The notes beneath the pieces are model-generated. The model searched no databases and was not told where the DNA came from. It saw only the letters and a list, made by a program, of their open reading frames with translations. A DNA stretch of 7,575 nt from Ruminococcaceae bacterium UBA5904 (GTDB taxonomy: Bacteria > Bacillota > Clostridia > Oscillospirales > Acutalibacteraceae): positions 1 to 7,575 of the forward strand of contig DJEG01000031.1 of the NCBI GenBank assembly GCA_002431305.1, written 5' to 3'. Of the stretch, positions 1-5,113 are shown one piece after another (the stretch's first letter is position 1; every line of letters starts with the position of its first letter). A program made the position numbers and the translations under genes.

Positions 1-144
1 CATCCGAAATCTAAAGTCCGGGTGAGTCTTTTCTCAAAAAACACGGCGGACTGTATCTTTCGGCGCAGACTTAGAATAAAGCAGTTATTATAAATCTTTT
101 CTTTATCCTCTCGCAGTACTTTTGTACGGCTTCGGAGATAAAGA

Positions 145-391
145 ATGCGTTTTCTGCATCTTTTTAAATTTATTAAAAAAGTTTGTAAAGTTTTGTCTGA
201 TACGAAGTGGGATGAACTCGTTATCGATAAGCGGACGGTTTGCGAATACGTTTTATGTCCGGCGGACAGGGGAGCCGGAGAGATTGACGGCGTGTATTTA
301 TTACACGGGCGACTATGCGGGAATTGAGAGTATGACCGCAAACGAGCTGAAAAAGGTAACCGACGCTTCTGTTTTGCTGTGGAGAAAGTGA
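145..391 (+). pseudogene. Possible small ORF broken by a frameshift; function not recognised
   Basis: An ATG at 145 has a well-placed ribosome binding site (GGAG at 134-137, 7 nt spacing) and opens a 60-residue frame (145-327) that starts MRFLHLFKFIKKVCKVL. A second frame stays open to the stop at 389-391. Its last part, around residues RRTGEPERLTACIYYTG and ending VLLWRK, looks more protein-like than random translation. One reading is a protein of about 80 residues whose frame is broken somewhere around 250-280, that is a decayed gene. The alternative is one small real ORF, or none. I recognise no family. Nothing nearby supports a function, and the flanking sequence (1-144 and 392-430) shows no other supported gene. 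Low confidence. Confidence 0.25.
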
Positions 392-432
392 ATTTCGGCG
401 TAATAAACGTATGATTTGAGGGATTTTTTCAG

Positions 433-522
433 TATTCGTGTCGACTAGTGTAAAAAATAAAAAAATATTCGTGTAATTTTACGTTAAAAATTAAGCGAAA
501 TTTACACTATTCTACACGAATA
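433..522. repeat. AT-rich inverted repeat with 22-bp arms
   Basis: The left arm at 433-454 (TATTCGTGT..TAGTGTAAA) is matched on the other strand by 501-522, with 20 of 22 positions identical. A third partial copy, TATTCGTGTAA, lies inside at 466-476 in the same orientation as the left arm. The spacer is very AT-rich. It could be the footprint of a short palindromic element, or a regulator site with repeated half-sites. There is no clear target duplication and no gene inside. It lies just downstream, in the minus direction, of the operon terminator. Confidence 0.6.
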
Positions 523-548
523 GCCGTATTGGACTATTTTTTTGATAA

Positions 549-595
549 AAATAAACCGAACCGCGGGGCTTATCGCTTCGCGGTTCGGTTTATTT
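549..595 (-). terminator. Intrinsic terminator of the minus-strand operon
   Basis: A perfect 17-bp stem (549-565 with 579-595, core ACCGAACCGCG/CGCGGTTCGGT) encloses a 13-nt loop. Read on the minus strand, the stem runs into TTTATTTTTATC, a good U-rich tail. On the plus strand the tail is much weaker (TTTATTTAGG). It therefore fits the end of the epimerase operon, although weak bidirectional action is possible. Before the mobile element inserted, the epimerase stop codon would have lain only about 33 bp upstream. Confidence 0.85.
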
Positions 596-628
596 AGGAG
601 AATATTGCTTTGATGAATTACTTTTTCT

Positions 629-657
629 TATAGCAAAAGAGAGCCGAACCGCATAAG
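629..657 (+). repeat. Left terminal inverted repeat of copy 1
   Basis: Starts TATAGCAAAAGAGAGCCGAA. It matches the right end (1107-1134, opposite strand) and the left end of copy 2 (7411-7439). Compared with those two it carries changes that spoil the small T-arm-like hairpin found in them. Confidence 0.85.
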
Positions 658-683
658 CCCAAAACGCACCGGCTCGCGCCTTT

Positions 684-841
684 GGTACTCTGTACGCCTA
701 AAACCTTACAAGCATTGCGTCGTCTGACAGCGTTTAACTGCGTCTTCAAACTTGACAGGCGCCAGCCTGCCTGCGTTTTCATCCTTGTTAAACACGCTCA
801 TACTTGCAATCAGATGTAAACTTTTAGGCGTACAGAGTACC
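684..841. mobile_element. Nested 158-bp palindromic element with 20-bp perfect inverted repeats
   Basis: GGTACTCTGTACGCCTAAAA at 684-703 is exactly reverse-complemented at 822-841. The interior is itself an imperfect palindrome centred on CAGGCGCCAGCCTG, so the whole segment could fold as one long hairpin. The corresponding place in copy 2 (about 7458-7468) lacks it and has only about 11 bp of unrelated sequence, so it looks like a second, smaller mobile element inserted into copy 1. No clear target duplication is visible at its edges. It has no credible coding capacity. Confidence 0.75.
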
Positions 842-938
842 CGAAACGGTTTTTCCCTTGAAATACGCCAGTATTCCTGCTCAAAAGAACCGTCCCCATA
901 GACGCAATCCGCTGTATTTTGGGTGCTCAGCAGTTTTA

Positions 939-990
939 AATCGGAGCAACACACTGCTTTGCTCGCAAAGAGCAGTGTGTGCGAACGATT
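939..990. repeat. Hairpin block present only in copy 1
   Basis: AATCG at 939-943 pairs with CGATT at 986-990. ACACACTGCT at 949-958 pairs with AGCAGTGTGT at 971-980. An inner TTTG/CAAA extends the stem past a bulged base. Copy 2 lacks the segment corresponding to about 937-1000. Flanking TTAAATC (936-942) and TTATATC (1001-1007) are similar, so either an insertion in copy 1 or a deletion in copy 2 is possible. Confidence 0.65.
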
Positions 991-1018
991 GCAACAACGG
1001 TTATATCAATCATATTTT

Positions 1019-1086
1019 CGCTTCGGCAAGGCAAAGGAACGCAGGAAGCCTAACGGCTTTCAAGTTTCTTTAACCCAGTCGAAGCG
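1019..1086 (+). other. Three-stem hairpin in the right part of the element; possible RNA structure
   Basis: CGCTTCG (1019-1025) pairs with CGAAGCG (1080-1086). AAAGGAAC (1033-1040) pairs with GTTTCTTT (1064-1071). GGAAGCC (1044-1050) pairs with GGCTTTC (1055-1061) around a TAAC loop. Two of the pairs are G-U only if the plus strand is read as RNA; they would be A-C mismatches on the other strand. This suggests, but does not prove, that the plus-strand transcript is the folded form. Confidence 0.5.
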
Positions 1087-1106
1087 GAAAGGGGGCAGAT
1101 ATAAAC

Positions 1107-1134
1107 CTTATGAGTTCGACTCTCTTTTGCTATA
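1107..1134 (-). repeat. Right terminal inverted repeat of copy 1, coding for the epimerase tail
   Basis: On the minus strand it reads TATAGCAAAAGAGAGTCGAA.., which in the epimerase frame gives YSKRESNS and then a TAA at 1110-1108. On the plus strand it contains GAG-TTCGACT-CTC, a small stem-loop with a tRNA T-loop-like sequence. Confidence 0.85.
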
Positions 1135-2136
1135 CTTCTCGCCGATGTGCTCGTTGTCGATGATCCAGTCAATCATGTCGGCAACGGATTTATCAACGCT
1201 CATGGGCTGATAGCCGAGCTCGTCATGAGCCTTTTTATATGAGAAATTGCAGTTGGAGAGAAGTTTTCTTATCGAATATCTCGTGATAAGGGGAGTGCCG
1301 TTCGTTATCTTGTAAACGACTTCCATAACGGGAGCGACGATATCCTGTACGAAAACTCTGCCGAGCTTTACTTTGGGAGGCTTTTTACCGCATGCCTTAG
1401 CCATGGCTTTTACGAAATCATCTACCGTGCATGCGTCTCCGCAGAGTATGTAGCACTCGCCGGGACGGCCTTTCTTTGCCGCGGCATAAGTGCCTGCCGC
1501 TACGTCTCTGATATCGACGAAGTTATATCCGCCGAACGACATGGAAACGGGGAACTGACCCTTTAAGTACATTCTGACCATTTCGCCTACGCTTGAAACC
1601 TTGAAATCGTAGGGGCCTATGCACGCACTGGGCTGAACGACTACGGTTTCGAGTCCGTCGGTGCCGTTCGCGTCGAGTACGTACTGCGTTGCTTCCGCCT
1701 TAGTCTTTGCGTATGCGCCCTCAAGAATCGAGGGGTTGTAAGAGCTTAATTCTGTCATGACCTGATTGCCGGGGAGAGGGGGATATGTGTCGACAGACGA
1801 CATGTATACAAGTTTTTTGACTCCGCATGCCTTGCAAGCCGCAACGACGTTTTTCGTTCCGTTTACGTTTACGTTGTAAACCTTATCCTCGTTGCCCGCC
1901 TTTATTTCAATCATGCCGGCGAGATGATATACGGTGTCCGCGCCCTCGAAAGCCTTTTTGAGCGAATCGAGATTCGTTACGTCGCCGTATGCGCGTTCGC
2001 AGTCGATACCGTCGAAAATCTTAGAGTCCTTTCTGATAAGAATACGCGTGGGCTCGTTGTTCTTGATAAGTTCGAGCAGAAGCGCATAGCCGACGTGACC
2101 TGTCGCGCCTGTCATTACGGATAATTTCTGTTCCAT
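1108..2136 (-). CDS. NAD-dependent epimerase/dehydratase (extended SDR family)
   Basis: A 342-residue extended short-chain dehydrogenase, probably cytoplasmic, acting on a nucleotide sugar or related carbonyl substrate with NAD(P); the substrate cannot be told from sequence. The N-terminal Rossmann motif TGATGHVG (residues 9-16) binds the cofactor. VYHLAG (69-74) and SSVDTY (113-118, serine region) follow, and Y142-A-K-T-K146 is the catalytic YxxxK pair. It resembles dihydroflavonol reductase/HpnA-like members. The start is ATG at 2136: GGAGG at 2145-2149 lies 8 nt upstream, which rules out the upstream TTG at 2151 because that codon overlaps the binding site. It is last in the minus-strand operon, 21 bp after the kinase stop. 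The last eight residues (YSKRESNS) and the stop come from the inserted element. The native protein probably ended at GEK. Confidence 0.9.
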   Translation of the reverse strand: MEQKLSVMTGATGHVGYALLLELIKNNEPTRILIRKDSKIFDGIDCERAYGDVTNLDSLKKAFEGADTVYHLAGMIEIKAGNEDKVYNVNVNGTKNVVAACKACGVKKLVYMSSVDTYPPLPGNQVMTELSSYNPSILEGAYAKTKAEATQYVLDANGTDGLETVVVQPSACIGPYDFKVSSVGEMVRMYLKGQFPVSMSFGGYNFVDIRDVAAGTYAAAKKGRPGECYILCGDACTVDDFVKAMAKACGKKPPKVKLGRVFVQDIVAPVMEVVYKITNGTPLITRYSIRKLLSNCNFSYKKAHDELGYQPMSVDKSVADMIDWIIDNEHIGEKYSKRESNS

Positions 2137-2143
2137 ATCATTT

Positions 2144-2150
2144 TCCTCCA
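2144..2150 (-). promoter_or_regulatory. Ribosome binding site that fixes the epimerase start
   Basis: The minus strand reads TGGAGGA, a strong match to the 16S anti-Shine-Dalgarno sequence, 7-8 nt before ATG 2136. It lies between the kinase stop (2158-2160) and the epimerase start. Confidence 0.85.
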
Positions 2151-2157
2151 AAATATA

Positions 2158-3402
2158 TTATGTATTGTTAATATCTATTAATACCAGTGTAAGGTCGTTG
2201 ACGTTGGTTCCCGTCGCGCCGGTAATCAGAAGCGCCCCGGAGCTTTTCAGCGCGTTGTACGACGCGTTGTCGCTTAATGCAAAATCAATGTCTACACCGT
2301 TTTTTCTCATTGTTTCGGCGGTTGAACCGTCCGCTATTCCGCCCGCTGCATCCGTCGGACCGTCTGTTCCGTCGGAGCCTGCCGAGAGAAACGTTATGCC
2401 TTTCGTTTTGTCAAGATACTTAGCGGCGGTCAGAGCCATTTCCTGATTTCTTCCGCCCTTGCCCGAGCCTCTTACCGTGACGGTCGTTTCTCCGCCGTAA
2501 ATCAAAGCTGTCGGGGCGGTTATCTTATTTTGTAAGCCTATAGCGTAAATACAGATTTCTTTTGCTCTGTCTCTTGCTTCGCCGGTCATGGAATCGGTAA
2601 TGATTTGAGTGTTAAAACCTGAAGATTCCGCTTTTTCCTTTGCGCTTTTACACAGAATAGAGATGTCGCCGACTACCGAAACAGTAACGTTGTTTATTTC
2701 TTTGGGCGTTTCTGTTTTTATGAATTTTTCCGCTTGTTCGCTTAAATAAATATTATATTTATTTATAATCGCTTCGGCTTCTATGCATGTCGTAATATCG
2801 GCACAGCACGGACCCGAGGCGACGGATGAAATATCGTTCGAAATAACGTCCGAGAGAATGACGCAGTAGATTTTTGCCTTGCACAGACGTGCGAATTTAC
2901 CGCCCTTGACTTTAGAAAGCCGTTTTCTTATCGTATTTATCTCCGTTATATCGGCGGAACTTTTTAAAAGGCAGTTTGTAATCTCTTTTAACTCCCCGAG
3001 TTCAATTTCCGGATATTCGAACAATGCGGAGGCTCCTCCCGATAAAAGGAATATAAGTTCGTCCTCTTCGCCGAGCGTTCTGCATTTATTGATAATGTAC
3101 TCGGTCGCTTTTAAACCGTTTTTGTCGGGGACGGGGTGTCCCGCTTCAAACGTTACAAAGCAGTCGGGAATATTGCCCGGTATGTGGTCGTATTTCGTTA
3201 AAACCGTTACGCTCTCCGCTTTGCCGTTTAAAGCGTCAAACGCGCCCATAGCCATAGGTACGGCGGCTTTGCCCGCGGCGGCGACGGTCGGGTTGTTAAA
3301 ATGTTTTGACGAAATGTCGCTGAATACCGATGTGTACGGATTCGCTTTATCTACGGCGTAAAGGAATATGTCCTCAGCCGTTTTTTTCATATCATTAATC
3401 AT
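2158..3402 (-). CDS. Glycerate 2-kinase, type-2 (MOFRL/DUF4147) family
   Basis: A 414-residue cytoplasmic kinase expected to phosphorylate D-glycerate with ATP to 2-phosphoglycerate, feeding serine, glyoxylate or sugar-acid breakdown into glycolysis (family knowledge; GckA/TtuD type, unrelated to GarK). Seen in the sequence: AAGKAAVPMA (42-51), GHPVPD (88-93), the glycine-rich LLSGGASALFEYP (119-131), INTIRKRLSKVKGG (155-168), LSDVISNDISSVASGP (183-198), and the MOFRL region from about 300 with GGETTVTVRGSGKGGRNQE (303-321) and SAGSDGTDGPTDAAGG (340-355). The length is normal for the family. The start ATG at 3402 has no clear Shine-Dalgarno site. It lies 6 bp after the phosphoesterase stop, so translational coupling is likely; a second ATG at 3390 is an alternative. 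The epimerase follows. Confidence 0.93.
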   Translation of the reverse strand: MINDMKKTAEDIFLYAVDKANPYTSVFSDISSKHFNNPTVAAAGKAAVPMAMGAFDALNGKAESVTVLTKYDHIPGNIPDCFVTFEAGHPVPDKNGLKATEYIINKCRTLGEEDELIFLLSGGASALFEYPEIELGELKEITNCLLKSSADITEINTIRKRLSKVKGGKFARLCKAKIYCVILSDVISNDISSVASGPCCADITTCIEAEAIINKYNIYLSEQAEKFIKTETPKEINNVTVSVVGDISILCKSAKEKAESSGFNTQIITDSMTGEARDRAKEICIYAIGLQNKITAPTALIYGGETTVTVRGSGKGGRNQEMALTAAKYLDKTKGITFLSAGSDGTDGPTDAAGGIADGSTAETMRKNGVDIDFALSDNASYNALKSSGALLITGATGTNVNDLTLVLIDINNT

Positions 3403-3408
3403 AACCGT

Positions 3409-4833
3409 TTACTGCATTGTAAATGTAAAATGATGATTGTCGGGTTTAGACGGGGCCAAAAGCTCGTGTGCGATTTTTTCGATTTCGAGTAAAACCGACA
3501 TGACTTTTCCGTCCTTTAACTGTTTTACAGGCAGTATGTTAACGGTGCGCCTCGGCAGTGAAACGATGTCGGTCACGATATCGTAAACCGGGTCGGACGG
3601 CGCATACGTTTTTTCGCTGCCGTCGAAAACTGACAGGAAAAGGTCTGCAATGTAGTCTATAAGATAATCGTCCTCGACTTTTTTGACGGCTTTCATATTG
3701 ACTCCCTTGCCGAAAGTCAGAGCGTTTAAAAGCCTGCCCGCCTTGCCGACTGTCGCGGTGAGCGCGTAGTTTGCGCATTTGCTTATAATAGGATAAATAT
3801 TTTTAATGCTGTCGGTCGAAATGCCGTTGTTTTCTAGAAGTTTAAAGAATTTATCCCTGTCGCTTGACGCGTATTCCAAAAGTGCAAATACGACATTCTG
3901 CGTGTGTTTTTTTATGTAATCGAGCGTTTCGGTTTTGCCGTTATACTCGAATTCTTTAAGACTCTCGACGGAAATTTTCATTTTTCCGCCGTCAATTTCA
4001 AGATACGTTATCGGGGCGGGATAACCGCACAGCGCGCCCTGATTCAGCTGATAAAGCGTATTGCCGTTGCCGGAAACAAAGCGCGTCGTTCTCTGCATGT
4101 GGGAATGTCCGCAGATAACGAGAGATACGCCTGCGTCTGCAAGTTTGTCTGCAACGTCGATATTATCGCCGATATGCTGACTTTTGCTTATAATTTCGGA
4201 AATGCTGTTTACGAGCATGTGATGCTGCATTAAGATAATATATTCGCCGTTTTCTTTTGCCTTTTTACATTCCGACAGAATCCAGTCGAGGTGTTCGTCC
4301 GTGTAGCCGGACGCGCCCTTTCCGTTCTGGTCGTCGTTTGTTGCTATGAGACGGATATTTTTGCCTATATTCAATGAATAAGACGAGGCTTCGAGGTGGG
4401 TTACGTATTCACTTTCGGCTCTGTCCTTTCCGAACGGGGCGTAAAGCTCCCTTAATTCGGGCGGAGTCAGCGTGTCGTCATAATGAAAAACATTGTTTCC
4501 CTCAAAACGCTTTGCGTCGTTGTCACAGCACCAGTCGTGCGTTGCGTAGACGGTATAGGCGGGAATATATTTATTTAAATCGCTGATTTTTTCAAATACT
4601 TCCTTGTGGCAGATTCTCTCTCCGTTGTTTGCAAGGTCGCCCGCTATAAGTACGCAGTCGGCTCCGCTTTTCTTTATAGATTCAAATGCGGAATCGATTA
4701 TCGCTCCCGACTCGGCAAGACATTTCTGATCCTGTGCCGAACGAAGTTCATACGCTGTGCCCGTTGTGCCGAGTGACGGGGAATAATAATGAAGGTCTGC
4801 AACAACCGCAATTTTGAGTCCGGTATTATCCAT
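3409..4833 (-). CDS. Calcineurin-like metallophosphoesterase
   Basis: A 474-residue dinuclear-metal phosphoesterase with no signal peptide or membrane segment, so probably cytoplasmic; its substrate is unknown. The family motifs appear in order: D13-x-H15 in ADLHYY, GDLANNG (65-71), THD (98-100) where the family normally has GNHD, the histidine pair QHH (203-205) and GHSH (242-245). The catalytic domain fills about residues 5-290. The C-terminal 180 residues (about 295-474) are mostly helical in character and match no domain I recognise. ATG 4833 is preceded by TAGGA (4842-4846, minus strand), about 8 nt away, a modest ribosome binding site. It is the first gene of the minus operon. No convincing promoter was found upstream, only weak AT-rich boxes. 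The Thr at the usual metal-binding Asn (Thr98) is notable. Confidence 0.9.
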   Translation of the reverse strand: MDNTGLKIAVVADLHYYSPSLGTTGTAYELRSAQDQKCLAESGAIIDSAFESIKKSGADCVLIAGDLANNGERICHKEVFEKISDLNKYIPAYTVYATHDWCCDNDAKRFEGNNVFHYDDTLTPPELRELYAPFGKDRAESEYVTHLEASSYSLNIGKNIRLIATNDDQNGKGASGYTDEHLDWILSECKKAKENGEYIILMQHHMLVNSISEIISKSQHIGDNIDVADKLADAGVSLVICGHSHMQRTTRFVSGNGNTLYQLNQGALCGYPAPITYLEIDGGKMKISVESLKEFEYNGKTETLDYIKKHTQNVVFALLEYASSDRDKFFKLLENNGISTDSIKNIYPIISKCANYALTATVGKAGRLLNALTFGKGVNMKAVKKVEDDYLIDYIADLFLSVFDGSEKTYAPSDPVYDIVTDIVSLPRRTVNILPVKQLKDGKVMSVLLEIEKIAHELLAPSKPDNHHFTFTMQ

Positions 4834-5026
4834 GGTATCTATCCTATCATAATATCTTTATAATAATTTAACAAATATATATGTAGACCTTTTACGCGAT
4901 AAATGAACAAGATGTTAACAAAAATACACTTGTGTTATTTTATATCGCAATGCATAGTATTATGTTGATTTTGTTGTTTATGGATTGTTAATAATTCTAT
5001 TATAATATTTAAATCGGACGAAACAT
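4834..5026. other. AT-rich divergent intergenic region
   Basis: This stretch separates the two divergent operons. It must hold the minus-operon promoter, but no box pair on the minus strand is close to consensus with 16-18 bp spacing. There is a small imperfect palindrome, TACACTTGTGTT, around 4925-4936. No ORF or RNA gene is seen. Confidence 0.5.
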
Positions 5027-5055
5027 TTGACATTTGTTATCATATAGTGTATAAT
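5027..5055 (+). promoter_or_regulatory. Consensus sigma-A promoter for the corC-like gene
   Basis: TTGACA at 5027-5032 and TATAAT at 5050-5055 are both perfect matches, separated by exactly 17 bp. Transcription would start near 5062-5063, giving a leader of about 50 nt that begins with the hairpin at 5063-5083. Confidence 0.9.
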
Positions 5056-5062
5056 ATACGCC

Positions 5063-5083
5063 AAAGCCGTTGACTTCGGCTTT
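5063..5083 (+). promoter_or_regulatory. Short hairpin at the extreme 5' end of the leader
   Basis: AAAGCCG (5063-5069) pairs with CGGCTTT (5077-5083) around a 7-nt loop. It begins within a base or two of the predicted transcription start and is followed by TAATAAAT, not a U-run. It is therefore more likely a 5' stability hairpin than a terminator. The leader is too short for a known riboswitch such as the M-box. Confidence 0.55.
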
Positions 5084-5095
5084 AATAAATATTTG

Positions 5096-5102
5096 AAAGG
5101 AG
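5096..5102 (+). promoter_or_regulatory. Ribosome binding site that fixes the corC-like start
   Basis: AAAGGAG lies 11 nt before ATG 5114. A TTG at 5093 in the same frame overlaps this site and is not a credible start. Confidence 0.8.
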
Positions 5103-5113
5103 CAAATTGCTCT

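Larger units (their letters stand above)
629..1134. mobile_element. MITE-like non-coding element, complete copy 1 (about 506 bp)
   Basis: The ends are inverted repeats: 629-657 reads TATAGCAAAAGAGAG.. and the reverse complement of 1107-1134 reads the same apart from a few changes about 15-24 bases in. The outer TATA at both ends fits a TA target duplication, as in IS630/Tc1-mariner-type movement (inference). No transposase or credible ORF lies inside, so it would have to be moved in trans. Two blocks recur at 7411-7575: 629-675 (44 of 47 identical) and 845-936 (88 of 92), then 1001-1017. Copy 1 has two extra segments, a nested palindromic element (684-841) and a hairpin block (about 937-1000). 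It is inserted in the epimerase stop codon and supplies that gene's last eight codons and new stop. Family not recognised. Confidence 0.85.

Noticed and set aside
433..522. CRISPR array from the three TATTCGTGT motifs
   Set aside because: There are only three short motifs, one inverted, with unequal AT-rich spacing and no cas genes.
706..954. 82-residue minus-strand ORF across the nested element
   Set aside because: It spans the boundary of the nested palindrome and the conserved non-coding core, has no recognisable domain, and its frame cannot exist in copy 2, which lacks the nested part.
1107..1134. A tRNA gene suggested by GAGTTCGACTC
   Set aside because: Only a T-arm-like stem is present; no D-arm, anticodon arm or acceptor stem can be placed around it.
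858..1210. Plus-strand ORFs of 71 and 95 residues
   Set aside because: They run across hairpins and the element's right end into the antisense of the epimerase, with no protein-family features.
2137..2151. TTG start for the epimerase at 2151
   Set aside because: It overlaps the strong GGAGG ribosome binding site that serves ATG 2136, and SDR N-termini begin just before TGxxGxxG.
5063..5083. Terminator or riboswitch in the corC-like leader
   Set aside because: The hairpin lacks a following U-run and the leader of about 50 nt is too short for a known magnesium riboswitch.
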